A stretch of 64,000 nucleotides of DNA from JAJEFO01 sp965221845 (GCA_965221845.1 OZ244919.1:1302001-1366000), one strand, 5' to 3'. Counted from the first letter of the stretch, positions 46,609-56,739 are shown. A program made the numbers and translations. The notes: generated by a model not told the origin, from the letters alone.

Positions 46609-48334
46609 CTTATGAGCCCCGGTGCTGTCAAGCGCTTTCTTCATGACGTGTCACATCGATCCGTCTCCTTGCGAGGGCGGCTCGGCGCCGCTCGGGGATT
46701 CTCCAGGCAGAACGTCGCGGTTCCTCGGCGCGCCCAACACTCAACGGCGCGTCCAGACTCTTGTCCGGTTCGGTCTGCCGGCCTGTGCCGGCCCCGTGAC
46801 CACGGTGCCCCGTTCGGGCGGTGCGACGTTCCGGGAGGCGGGACCCGTCCGGACGGACGGTGCCGCGGGATGCGGCGAACCATGCCTCCCGCCGGTCACA
46901 CGCCTTGCCCGGGTTCCCCGGAGGCCCCGTCGGGCCGCCCGGGTGTCTCGGTGTCTCGGTGTTCCGGTCTCCCCCCTCAGGCCTTCGACAGGACGGCGCC
47001 CTCGGGCACCAGCCCGGTCGTGGCGAACCGCCCGGCGCCACCAGCAGCTTCCTGGCCAGCGCAACGATCCCGCGCTTCCTCGACCGCCCGTCGCGGGCGA
47101 CGGCGCAGCGCCCGGACCACTTCGACAGCGCGCTCTGCGGCTGGTGCCGCAGCCAGCGCCAGGCCATCTGCACGAGGTGCTTTCGCAGCATCGGGCTGCC
47201 GGCCTTGCCGGTGCCCTGGTCATGGTCGACGGCGCCGCTCGCCCACGGCACCGGCGCCAGCCCGGCCATGCCCGCCAGCTCGCGCCGGTTGCGGAAGTCG
47301 CGGCAGAGGAGCTCCGCGCCCGGCAGCAGGGCGTCGTTCGGGCCGATGCCCCGCAGCCTGACCAGCGTCGCCGCGTGGCGGGCGTGCCCCGGGACCTCCG
47401 CCGGCGCGGCTCCGGGCGGCGTGTCCGCCTCCCGTGCCGGCCCGGCGGGCGTGGCAGCCTTCGCCGCCCTGGCCGCCTCCCGTGCCGACTTCAGCGTCGC
47501 CGCCTTCTCCGCCTCCACCGCCTCCGTCTCCGCGACGCCCGGCTCCAGGCGGCCGGGGATGCCCGCGATCTCCGCCAGGAGCCCCGGCGGCAGCGCCGCG
47601 CCATGGCCCGTCCTCATGCCCCCGAGCCGCTCCCGGAACCCGGCCTTCGCCGGATCCCCGGGCGGCACGCCGTGCAGCCGCAAAAGCCCCGCGACCGCGC
47701 TCGCCAGCCGCAGCCGCTCCTTCCCGAGCCGCTCCCGGCGCCCCGGCAGCCGCTTCGCGTCCTCCTCCGCGACCGTCGGCACCCGCACCGGCGACATCGC
47801 GTCCCGGTCGCCGCCGTCCCGGGCCACGGGCGCCCGCACCGTCTTCCGCGCGTCGATCCTGTCCGTCTTCGCACGTCTCTTCCTGCGCACGACCTCCAGG
47901 CTCGCCGGGTCGCAGACCACGACCTCCAGGTCCTCGCCCTCGAGCCGGCGCGCCAGCCGGAACCCCTCGTACCCTGCCTCGCAGACCGGCATCACGCGGA
48001 CGTCGTCGCCGGAGACGGCGGCGGCCCGCGTCCGTGCCTGCCCCAGCTTCGCGAGCAGGCCCGCGACGTCATGCGGTGCCAGCCTGTGCAGGCCCGTCCG
48101 CGACGCGTCCGCCGGATCGCCCGCCGCGAGGATCCAGCTCGTGCCGGCGGCTTCCGGCGCCGCATGCACCGTGGCAGCCTTCCCGCCGAAGGGGGTGCTT
48201 GAGTCGATCATCTCTCTCCTTTCAATCGGCAAGGGGTGCCGCCTTTCGGCCCCCTTGCCACCAGATGTTGAAGTCACCACATTCACCTGCACCGAATCAC
48301 CTCCAGAGGCAAACCCCGGCGCGTCTCATGGCAT
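46609..48334 (-). mobile_element. IS110-type element (type A, copy 2)
   Basis: The ends CTTATGAGCCCCGGTGCTG and CTCATGGCAT are the same as in copy 1. The bases just outside rejoin the ISNCY-like sequence as in copy A (GCCTTCCGG to TGACGTCGGGGCTC), which defines the boundaries. Length is about 1,726 bp. Confidence 0.82.
46978..48211 (-). pseudogene. IS110-family transposase (element A copy 2), one C-terminal frameshift
   Basis: The start MIDSSTPFGGKAATVHAAPE is followed by VMPVCEAGYEGFRLARRLEG, VVVCDPASLEVVRRK, KTDRIDARKTVRAPVA and the C-terminal VRLRGIGPNDALLPGAELL, MAGLAPVPWASG and MLRKHLVQMAWRWLRH, all in one frame. Only the last 16 residues (FATTGLVPEGAVLSKA) lie in another frame, after a shift near 47,030. 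Copy 1 has the same shift, so it may be tolerated or programmed. Confidence 0.75.
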
Positions 48335-49059
48335 CTGACGTCGGGGCTCGCGGCCTTCTCGCCCGGGATCCCGTCGCTTCTGCAGTCCGGCCGGCAGGTG
48401 CGGGGCGGCGAGGATCCGGTCCGGGCGCGGAGCCTGCGCGCGCTCTTCGGCGTGGGGAAGGCGCCGTCGGACACGCGGATGCGCGAGCGGCTCGACGGGG
48501 CCGGCCCCCGCGGCCTCCGCCGCCGCGGTCCGGGAGCGTCCATGCCGCCCTGCGGCGCGGCAAGGCGCGCGCGGGCCGGACGGCGTCCGGCGGGCGTCTC
48601 CCGGTCGCGGCGGACGGGACCGGCCGCCGTTCCTCGCGCAAGGCCGACTGCAGGCGCCGCTCGCGTCAGGACCCGCCGCGACGGGTCGAGGACCTCCTGC
48701 CGTCAGGCTCCGGGCGCGGCGACCGTCCGTCCCGACCACGTCGAGGCGTTCCCGCTGGCGCCGGAGCCGGTCCGGAACGAGGACGGCAGGAGGAGGAACG
48801 ACTGCGAGCGGAACGCCTTGAGGCGGCTCGCCGGGGACCTCCGCCGGGAGCGTCCGCACATGAAGGCGGTCGTGCGCACACGGAACTGCCGCCCGCCATG
48901 ACCGCGCCTTCGCGCACCGACGGTCAGGCTGGCGGGAATTGCTGCCTTCCGGTCATCCAGCCTTGACTCGCATGGCGCCTGTGCCAGTGTGCGTGATCAG
49001 GGCGTCGGTGCGCCCGTACCCGAACGCCCTCACGGAGACGGCCTGATGGTCACCCAAGC

Positions 49060-49266
49060 ATGCGGCCCCCGGGCATGACCGGGGAGTCCGGGCGAATCGA
49101 AGGCCCGCCCCCGCCGGAACGCGAAACGGTCTCGACATTGCGGGTCGCCTGTGACGGCGGCGGAGGGGCTCTTGGCCATCCGCGCGTCTGGCTTTCGATC
49201 GACCCCCGGACGGGGTGGGTCGAATGCAGCTATTGCGACAAACGCTACGTTTATTCAGAAGCCTAG
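49060..49266 (+). CDS. zinc-finger domain protein (CHCC type)
   Basis: The 68-residue protein contains RVACDGGGGALGHPRVWL and GWVECSYCDKRYVYSEA, giving the Cys-x8-His-x14-Cys-x2-Cys zinc ligands of the zf-CHCC family (also seen in the mitochondrial complex I subunit NDUFS6). A precise role is unknown. The N-terminal residues before about 28 are not conserved-looking and the start could be the ATG at 49,075. Its TAG stop includes the first base of an IS630 element. Confidence 0.82.
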   Translation: MRPPGMTGESGRIEGPPPPERETVSTLRVACDGGGGALGHPRVWLSIDPRTGWVECSYCDKRYVYSEA

Positions 49267-50550
49267 TATCCCAGCCTCATTGAATTGCCGGTTCCATCCC
49301 TGCCCGGGACGGGTTACGCTCCCGACCGCAACATTGGACAACAGACCTTCCGGCCACCCTGGGTGGCGTCAGGGGGCATATCAGGGGCGGAACAGGGATG
49401 GAACAGGCAGGCAGGAAGATCTACAGGGTGCGGCTCGAGGCGCACGAGCGCACGCGGCTGAAGGACATCGTCGACGGCGGCGGGGGTTCGAAGGAACGGC
49501 GCAGGCGGGCGCATGTCCTGCTGCTGGCCGACGAGGGCCGTCCGAACGGCGGCTGGACCGACGCGCGGATCGCGGACGCGCTTGAGGTCAGCGTGGCGAC
49601 GGCGGAGCGGACGCGCAGGCAGTGCGTCATGGAGGGCCTTGACGCGGCCCTTGACCGCAAGGTCCAGGAGAACCGCAGGAGGCCCCGGCTCGACGGGGAG
49701 GGCCAGGCGACGCTGGCGATGCTGGCCTGCTCGGAGCCTCCCGAGGGGCAGGCGCGATGGACCCTGAAGCTGCTGGCCGACCGGCTGGTGGAGCTGGAGG
49801 TCGTCGACGGCATCGGCCGGGAGACGGTCCGGCAGGCGCCAGAAAAAACGGCATCAAGCCCTGGCTTAAGGAATGCTGGTGCATCCCGCCGAAGGCGAAC
49901 GCCGAATTCGTCGCCGCCATGGAGGACGTGCTGAAGACCTACGCCCGCGACTTCGACGACGACACCGTCCTGGTATGCCTCGACGAGACGTCGAAGCAGC
50001 AGACGAAGGAGACGCGGACGCCGCTGCCGACCCGCCCCGGGCGGCCGGCGGCATACGACTTCGAGTACGAGCGCAACGGAACGGCCAACCTGTTCATGGT
50101 CTACGCCCCACTGGACGCCTGGCGCCATGTGGAGGTCACCGACCGCCGCACGAAGCGGGACTTCGCCGGGGTGCTGAAGGACCTCGCCGACGTCCACTTC
50201 CCCGGCAGGAGGATCGTGCTCGTGATGGACAACCTCAACACCCACAGGCTGTCGACGCTCTACGAGGCCTTCGAGCCGGCGGAGGCGTCGCGCCTTGCCG
50301 ACCGTTTCGAGGTCCACCATACGCCGAAGCACGGCTCCTGGCTCAACATGGCCGAGATCGAGATCAACGTCCTCTCCCGGCAGTGCCTCGACCGCCGGAT
50401 CCCGGACCGGGGGACGATGGTGCGCGAGGTCGCCGCATGGCAGCGGCACCGCAACGGCTCGGCGCAACCCGTCGACTGGCGGTTCAGGACCGAGGACGCC
50501 CGGATCAGGCTGAAGTCCCTATACCCGGCAATTCAATGAGGCTGGGATAC
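49266..50550 (+). mobile_element. IS630-family element, intact
   Basis: The terminal inverted repeats are perfect over 26 bases (starting GTATCCCAGCCTCATTG) and are flanked by TA on both sides, the IS630/Tc1 target duplication. It lies immediately at the stop codon of the zinc-finger gene. Confidence 0.92.
49398..50539 (+). CDS. IS630-family transposase, two frames joined by a frameshift
   Basis: The first frame (49,398 to about 49,850) holds the helix-turn-helix region RRRRAHVLLLADEGRPNGG and ADALEVSVATAERTRRQ. A run of six A at about 49,842 allows a -1 shift into the second frame, which carries NGIKPWLKECWCIP, LVCLDETSKQQTKET (first Asp), RIVLVMDNLNTHRLSTLYEA (second Asp) and HGSWLNMAEIEINVLSRQC (Glu). 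Programmed shifting at such runs is usual in IS630. The product would be about 380 residues and seems functional. Confidence 0.85.
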
Positions 50551-50667
50551 TAGCCCTAGCCCCCTGACCGCGAGGGCCGGTCCGGTCCGCGGCCACCGTC
50601 GGGGGCCTCTTCGATCACGTTCCTCACACGGCATGGCGGTGGCTGCGAACGCTTCCGCGGCCGGAAC

Positions 50668-52395
50668 CTACAGGTCGGCGTAGACATGCGCCTCGCTCTG
50701 GGCGCCGGGGTGGGTCACGGCGCCCAGCCGCGTCGATCCGACGAGCTGCGCATACTTCCAGAGCGCGCCGCTGGCGTAGATCGTTTCCCGCGGCCTGAAG
50801 GTGCGGGCGTCGAGCTCCTCGTCGTCAAGGTCCACGCTGAGTTCGCCCTTGAGCGCGTCGATGGTGATCATGTCGCCGTCCCGGAGCTTGCCGATCGCGC
50901 CCCCTCGCGCGCTTTCCGGACCGACATGTCCCACGCAGAATCCCCGGGTGGCGCCGGAGAATCGGCCGTCCGTGATCAGCGCGACCTTCTTTCCCACGCC
51001 CTGCCCTGACAGCGCAGCGGTCGTCGCCAGCATCTCGCGCATGCCCGGACCGCCGGCAGGACCCTCGTTGCGGATGACGATGACCTCGCCCTCCTTGTAG
51101 GTGCGCGCCTTGACCGCCTCGAAGGCGTCCTCTTCGCACTCGAACACCCGAGCGGGACCGGTGAAGACCTGCTCCTCCTCGCTCATCCCGGCGACCTTCA
51201 CGATCGCGCCCTCCGGGGCGAGGTTGCCCTTCAGCCCCACGACCCCGCCCGTCTTCGTGATCGGATCCCCGACGGGATGGATGACACGACCGTCGGCCTC
51301 GCCCTCGATCCTGTCGAGCGCCTCGCCGATGGTTTCGCCCGATGCCGTGACACAGTCCTCGTGGACAAGGCCTGCCTTGCGCAATTCCTTCATCACGACC
51401 GGCACGCCGCCGACCTCATGCAGGTCCTTCGCCACGAACCGGCCGCCCGGCTTCAGGTCCACGAAGTAGGGCGTGTCACGGAAGATCTCGCAGACGTCGC
51501 CGAGATCGAAGTCGATGCCCGCCTCGTGGGCGATTGCCGGCAGGTGCAGCCCTGCATTGGTGGACCCGCCCGTGCAGGCAACGATGCGTGCCGCGTTTTC
51601 AAGACTCTTTCGGGTGACGACGTCCCGGGCGCGAATGTTGCGTTCCAGGAGGTGCATCGCGGCACGGCCGGACGCGGTGGCAAACGCGTCACGGCTCTCG
51701 TAGGGGGCGGGCGCGCCCGAGGAGTTCAGCAGCGCAAGACCGATCGCTTCGGAAACGCAGGCCATCGTGTTGGCCGTGAACTGGCCTCCGCAGGCCCCGG
51801 CCGACGGGCAGGCGACCCTTTCCAGGGCGCGAAGCTCCTCGTCCGAGCTCTGGCCCGCCTGATGGCTGCCAACCGCCTCGAAGACATCCTGCACGGTCAC
51901 GTCGCGGCCCTTGAAGCGGCCCGGCATGATCGAGCCGCCGTAAATGAAGACCGAGGGGACGTTCAGGCGCACCATCGCCATCATCATGCCGGGCAGCGAC
52001 TTGTCGCAGCCGGCCAGCCCGACGAGCGCGTCATAGCAATGCCCCCTCATCGTGAGTTCAACCGTGTCCGCAATGGCCTCGCGGGAGGCAAGCGAGGAAC
52101 GCATTCCCTCGTGGCCCATCGCAATCCCGTCCGTCACGGTAATCGTGGTGAACTCGCGGGGCGTGCCAAACCCTTCCTTGACGCCTAGCTTGACGGCCTG
52201 CGCCTGCCGGCTGAGGGCGATGTTGCAGGGCGCCGCTTCGTTCCAGCAGGTCGCCACGCCAACGAAAGGCTGCGATATCTCCTCTTCCGTGATGCCCATC
52301 GCGTAATAGTAGGACCGGTGCGGCGCGCGGGCCGGGCCTTCGGTCACGTGGCGGCTGGGCAGGCCGGACTTGTCGAATCTCTTCTTCAGCATCAT
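50668..52395 (-). CDS. ilvD: dihydroxy-acid dehydratase
   Basis: This 575-residue Fe-S enzyme dehydrates dihydroxy acids in isoleucine and valine synthesis. Motifs: ATCWNEAAPCNIAL, DALVGLAGCDKSLPGMMMA (cluster Cys and active-site region), ACPSAGACGGQFTANTMAC, VACTGGSTNAGLHLPAIAHE and ITDGRFSGATRGFCVGHVGPE. Three Cys in the cluster positions are present. Two ATGs lie at the start; either is possible. An ISNCY-like copy ends 74 bp upstream, so the original promoter may have been altered. Confidence 0.97.
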   Translation of the reverse strand: MMLKKRFDKSGLPSRHVTEGPARAPHRSYYYAMGITEEEISQPFVGVATCWNEAAPCNIALSRQAQAVKLGVKEGFGTPREFTTITVTDGIAMGHEGMRSSLASREAIADTVELTMRGHCYDALVGLAGCDKSLPGMMMAMVRLNVPSVFIYGGSIMPGRFKGRDVTVQDVFEAVGSHQAGQSSDEELRALERVACPSAGACGGQFTANTMACVSEAIGLALLNSSGAPAPYESRDAFATASGRAAMHLLERNIRARDVVTRKSLENAARIVACTGGSTNAGLHLPAIAHEAGIDFDLGDVCEIFRDTPYFVDLKPGGRFVAKDLHEVGGVPVVMKELRKAGLVHEDCVTASGETIGEALDRIEGEADGRVIHPVGDPITKTGGVVGLKGNLAPEGAIVKVAGMSEEEQVFTGPARVFECEEDAFEAVKARTYKEGEVIVIRNEGPAGGPGMREMLATTAALSGQGVGKKVALITDGRFSGATRGFCVGHVGPESARGGAIGKLRDGDMITIDALKGELSVDLDDEELDARTFRPRETIYASGALWKYAQLVGSTRLGAVTHPGAQSEAHVYADL

Positions 52396-52468
52396 GCGCT
52401 CCCGGGATTTCGGCGGCTAGAGGCATAGACTCCAGCGCATGGCTCGGCAAGCGGAGACAGCGCGTTTG

Positions 52469-54087
52469 CAGCAATTCCCGCCAGCCTGACCGTCGGTGCG
52501 CGAAGGCGCGGTCATGGCGGGCGGCGGTTCCGTGTGCGCACGACCGGCGGCCGGGCGGCGGCCCGGGATCGTGGCGGTGCTGGCGAAGGGCGGGATCGGG
52601 GCCGTCCGGGCGTGGCCGGGGCGGTCACGGCCCGGCACGGACGGGCCGGCATGGTCCTCCTTGCCAGGCTCCCCCGCAAGCGCGCGGCAGGCCAGTCCCG
52701 GAAGGCGAAAGCCCGGCCGGTTCCCGCATCCGGTCCCGGAGGCAGGGGATGCGTTCCTGATGTTCCCGCGCCTTCCCGAACGGCGGGCAGCAGTGCCGCT
52801 GCACCGGTCGATCAGGAAGGCGGGCATGGCGAGCGTCATGAAGACGCCCCATGGGCGGTTCCCGCCATGGCCGGAGCCGTGCCCGAAGCTGCAGCCCTCC
52901 CGCGTCCCGGTGCCCGGAACGTCTCGTTCCCGGTCGCCCGTCTGCGGCGGCCGCACCGCATGACGGACACGCCGCGTCCCGGACGGGCGGGAGGCCGGCG
53001 GCCCGCGAGAACCTCCGGACCCTCCCTTTCGTGCCGGTCTCCCCGCATCCGGGCATGTCGGTCTTCAGGCCGAAGTTCGCGTCGTCGGCCGGCAGGCCGC
53101 GGTCCCGTTCGAAGCGGTGCACGATGCCGGTCTTCCCGTCGCGCCTCTCCCATGTCTCCTTCGTCCCGCTGGCATCGAACCAGCCGGACGGCGGCCCGTG
53201 GTCGCCCGGCTTCGCGCCCGGGACGGGCGGAAGCCCTTCTCCGCTCACGCAGCATGACGTGCGGGCCGCCGGCCGCCGGCCCGTCCCCGGCGCCGGCCGC
53301 CCTCCCGTGTGCGGACGCTCCCGGCGGAGGTCCTCCGGGAGCCGCCTCAAGGCGTTCGGCTCGCAGTCGTTCCTCCTCCTGCCGTCCTCGTTCCGGACCG
53401 GCTCCGGGGCCGGCGGGAACGCCTCGGCGTGGTCGGGACGGACGGTCGCCGCGCCCAGGGCCTGACGGCAGGAGGTCCTCGACCCGTCGCGGCGGGTCCT
53501 GGCGCGAGCGGCGCCTGCAGCCGGCCTTGTGCGAGGAGCGGCGGCCGGTCCCGTCCGCCGCGACCGGGAGACGCCCGCCGGACGCCGTCCGGCCCTCGAG
53601 CGCCTTGCCGCGCTGCAGGGCGGCGTGGACGCCCCCGGACCGCAGCGGCGCAGGCCGCGGGGGCCGGCCCCGTCGAGCCGCTCGCGCATCCGCGTGTCCG
53701 ACGGCGCCTTCCCCACGCCGAAGAGCGCGCGCAGGTTCCGCGCCCGGACCGGGTCCTCGCCGCCCCGCACCTGCCGGCCGGACTGCAGAAGCGACGGGAT
53801 CCCGGGCGAGAAGACCGCGAGCCCCGACGTCAGGCCTACCGGAAGGCTGAAGTCGCGCGTGACGGTCGGGTCGGGGATGCGGTCGAAGCATGCACGCACG
53901 GCGCGAAGCACGGCCCTGGCATCGACGGATGCCTGCGAAAGGAATCTCCGGACATTTTTCTGCTCGGCTTTTGCCTGTTTGACGGCAGCAAAGCCGATTC
54001 GGCGGGAAAGGTCTGTGACAGGAAAATTCGTGACGGCCGTGCAACCTGCTGACAATGAACGAAAAGAAATTCTGTCGGGAATCGCTG
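52469..54087 (-). mobile_element. ISNCY-like element, copy C (degraded, minus strand)
   Basis: The ends CAGCAATTCCCGCCAGCCTG (left) and CGGGAATCGCTG (right) match the inverted repeats of copies A and B. The transposase pieces VRRFLSQASVDARAVLRAVR, RNLRALFGVGKAPSDTRM and ETWERRDGKTGIVHRFERD are readable but in several frames. Directly adjacent bases do not repeat; GCGCGTTTG occurs at the left flank and again at about 54,445. Confidence 0.75.
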
Positions 54088-54509
54088 ACCTCCAGAAACG
54101 TCGGGAACCGGTTTCCAGGCGCGACTGGAAGCATCGGGGCAAGGCAGTGAGCCCGACATTCCATCCGCAGGCTTGCCGAATTTCACGAGGGTGGTCCGGG
54201 CCGTGCACCCGTTCAATCGTCCTGCCGGTGCACGGAGCGGCTCCCCGGGACGGCGCGGCCATGGACGGGGACGGCCGGCGGGCCGGAGAGCCTGGCGCCG
54301 GACGCCGCGAGGGCCGCCCCGGGAAGGGGCGCGATGCGCGGGAGACCGGGAAGGCCGGCTGGAGCGGCGGCGCGCCGGTGGAGATGGTCCGCGCCGCGGT
54401 CAGGCCCGAGCCGCCGCCGCAGAGATCCTGAAGCGGCTGCCCCGGCGCGTTTGCAATTCCCGTCCTTCCAGCTTACCCGCTTAACCGTGCACAAAATCCG
54501 GGCAGGCGC
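54088..54509. other. stretch between IS copy C and accD
   Basis: No supported gene. Up to about 54,444 the sequence may be foreign, because the 9-mer that flanks the left of IS copy C (GCGCGTTTG) reappears at 54,445. The last 60 bases before accD (CAATTCCCGTCCTTCC onwards) are probably the native upstream region. Confidence 0.4.
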
Positions 54510-55421
54510 ATGAACTGGATATCGAACTACGTCCGACCCAAGATCAACTCGCTGTTTTCCAGACGGGAAACGCCCGAGAACCTCTGGTCGAAATGCCCGG
54601 CATGCGGAACGATGCTGTTTCACCGGGAGCTGAAGGAGAACCTTTGCGTCTGCACGAACTGCGACCATCACATGGCGATGTCCGCGCGCGACCGGCTGAC
54701 CGCGCTCTTCGATCACGGCGTGTTCGCAGAGGTGGACGTCCCGCTGCCCGAACCCGACCCGCTGTCCTTCCGCGACCAGAAAAGATATCCCGACCGCCTG
54801 AAGGCCGCGCAGCGCGAGACCGGCGAAAGGGACGCGATGCTCGTTGCCGAAGGCATGATCGAGCGAACGCCGATCGTGGCGGCCTGCCAGGACTTCAGCT
54901 TCATGGGCGGCTCGATGGGCATGCATGTCGGCAACGCCGTCATGGCCGCCGCGGGCCGTGCCGTGGAGCTCAAGCGTCCCCTGATCCTCTTCTCGGCCGC
55001 CGGCGGCGCCCGCATGCAGGAGGGAATCCTGTCCCTGATGCAGATGCCGCGCACCACGGTCGCAGTCGGGCTCGTGCGCGATGCCGGCCTTCCCTACATC
55101 GTCGTTCTGACGAACCCGACGACCGGCGGCGTCACGGCCTCCTATGCCATGCTCGGCGACATACACATTGCGGAGCCCAACGCGCTCATCTGCTTTGCCG
55201 GCCCGAGGGTCATCGAGCAGACGATCCGCCAAACGCTTCCCGAGGGGTTCCAGCGCGCAGAGTATCTCCTGGACCATGGCATGCTTGATCGCGTGACGCA
55301 TCGCCGGGACCTGAAAGGCGAACTGTCACGCATCTCGCGCATGCTTCTCGGCATGCCGCCGCCCGTGAAGGGCGACCTGCCCGCCCCGAGCGGCGCGAGA
55401 TCGGAAGCGGCGTCCGTGTAG
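54510..55421 (+). CDS. accD: acetyl-CoA carboxylase carboxyltransferase subunit beta
   Basis: This 303-residue subunit joins AccA to transfer CO2 from biotin to acetyl-CoA, starting fatty acid synthesis. The N-terminal zinc ribbon is CPACGTMLFHRE and CVCTNCDHHM, followed by the crotonase-like core: SFMGGSMGMHVGNAV, LFSAAGGARMQEGILSLMQM and TNPTTGGVTASYAMLGDI. Length is normal. It precedes folC by 4 bases, a common alphaproteobacterial pair. Confidence 0.97.
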   Translation: MNWISNYVRPKINSLFSRRETPENLWSKCPACGTMLFHRELKENLCVCTNCDHHMAMSARDRLTALFDHGVFAEVDVPLPEPDPLSFRDQKRYPDRLKAAQRETGERDAMLVAEGMIERTPIVAACQDFSFMGGSMGMHVGNAVMAAAGRAVELKRPLILFSAAGGARMQEGILSLMQMPRTTVAVGLVRDAGLPYIVVLTNPTTGGVTASYAMLGDIHIAEPNALICFAGPRVIEQTIRQTLPEGFQRAEYLLDHGMLDRVTHRRDLKGELSRISRMLLGMPPPVKGDLPAPSGARSEAASV

Positions 55422-55425
55422 CGGC

Positions 55426-56739
55426 ATGCGCGCGATGCCGGACGCGGGCGGCGAAGCCGCATTGACGCGGTTCAAGTCTTCCGACGCCGTGCTCGAGCGG
55501 ATGCAGCGCCTGCATCCGAAGGTCATCGACCTGACCCTGGACCGCATGGGCCGGTGCCTGTCTTCGGCCGGGAACCCGCATGCCAGGCTCCCTCCCGTCA
55601 TCCATGTCGCCGGCACCAACGGCAAGGGCTCGACACAGGCAATGATCCGCGCCGGACTCGAAGCCGAAGGCCTCACGGCCCACGCCTACACGTCGCCGCA
55701 TCTTGCCCGCTTCCATGAGCGCATCCGCGTCGCCGGCAAGGTCATCGCCGAGCCGGACCTTCTGGCGCTTCTGGAGAGGGTCTACGTGGCCAACGGCGGA
55801 GAAACGATCACGTATTTCGAGATCACGACGGTGGCCGCCTTTCTGGCGTTCGCCGAGACCCCCGCTGACTGGACCCTGCTGGAAGTCGGCCTTGGCGGGC
55901 GTCACGACGCCACCAACGTGGTGGACGCCCCGGCGCTGACCGTCGTCACCAGCGTTGACCTGGACCACCAGCAGTTTCTGGGAGAGACGATCAGGGAGAT
56001 CGCCGGCCAGAAGGCCGGCATCGTCAAGCGTGGCACGCCGGTCGTCATCGGGCCTCAGCACGCGGAAGGCCTGGAGGTCATCGAGACGGAGGCCGCGCGC
56101 CTTGGCGCGCCGACGATCACGTTCGGACAGCACTGGCATGTCCGTGAGGAGCGTGGCCGAATGGTGTTCGAGGACGAAGCCGGCCTTCTCGACCTGCCCG
56201 TTCCCAATCTTCGCGGGCCGCATCAGCTGGCCAATGCCGGCATGGCCATCGCGGCGCTCCGGCATCTGGGCCTGGGCGACGCCGCCGCCCGGGGCGCCGT
56301 GTCCGACGCGGACTGGCCGGCCAGGATGCAGAGGCTGAAGACTGGCCCGCTGGTGGAGTCGGCGCCAAGAGCGGAGATCTGGCTCGACGGCGGCCACAAT
56401 CCTGCCGCCGGCACCGCGCTTGCGGAAACGCTCAAGACCCTGCCGGGACGGCCGACACGCCTCATATGCGGGATGCTGGCGACCAAGGACGTGGCGGGCT
56501 ACCTCATGCCGATGGCAGCCGTGGCCGGCGGCCTCCATGCCGTGGCGATCCCGGACGAGACCGCAACGCTCTCGGCGGAGGACACCGCCGCAGCGGCGGC
56601 GGCGGCGGGCCTGCCGGCAGCCACTGCGCAATCCGTACAGGATGCGCTCGCCGAGATCGTCAGTTTCGAGCCGGCGGCTCGCGTGCTCATCTGCGGCTCG
56701 CTCTATCTTGCGGGAGCGGTCTTGAGGGATAACGGATGA
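55426..56739 (+). CDS. folC: folylpolyglutamate synthase/dihydrofolate synthase
   Basis: The 437-residue Mur-ligase-type enzyme adds glutamate to dihydropteroate and folates. The ATP loop is VIHVAGTNGKGSTQAMI (about residue 62), followed by AYTSPHLARFHERIRV, EVGLGGRHDATNVV, the Mg-site region SVDLDHQQFLGETIREIAGQKAGIVK, and EIWLDGGHNPAAG. The start is uncertain between the ATG at 55,426 and one nine bases later. It is co-transcribed with accD. Confidence 0.95.
   Translation: MRAMPDAGGEAALTRFKSSDAVLERMQRLHPKVIDLTLDRMGRCLSSAGNPHARLPPVIHVAGTNGKGSTQAMIRAGLEAEGLTAHAYTSPHLARFHERIRVAGKVIAEPDLLALLERVYVANGGETITYFEITTVAAFLAFAETPADWTLLEVGLGGRHDATNVVDAPALTVVTSVDLDHQQFLGETIREIAGQKAGIVKRGTPVVIGPQHAEGLEVIETEAARLGAPTITFGQHWHVREERGRMVFEDEAGLLDLPVPNLRGPHQLANAGMAIAALRHLGLGDAAARGAVSDADWPARMQRLKTGPLVESAPRAEIWLDGGHNPAAGTALAETLKTLPGRPTRLICGMLATKDVAGYLMPMAAVAGGLHAVAIPDETATLSAEDTAAAAAAAGLPAATAQSVQDALAEIVSFEPAARVLICGSLYLAGAVLRDNG

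Larger units (their letters stand above)
46354..48944 (+). mobile_element. ISNCY-like element, copy B, interrupted by an IS110-type element
   Basis: Left end CAGCGATTCCCGACAGGA and right end GGCGGGAATTGCTG match copies A and C. CCTTCCGGT is repeated directly on both sides, a 9-bp target duplication, and overlaps the right flank of the 145-bp MITE-like element. The transposase reading (VRRFLSQASVDARAVLRAVR-like) is broken at 46,608 by IS110 type A, resumes at 48,335, and has lost about 700 bases internally near 48,860. It is inactive. Confidence 0.78.
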
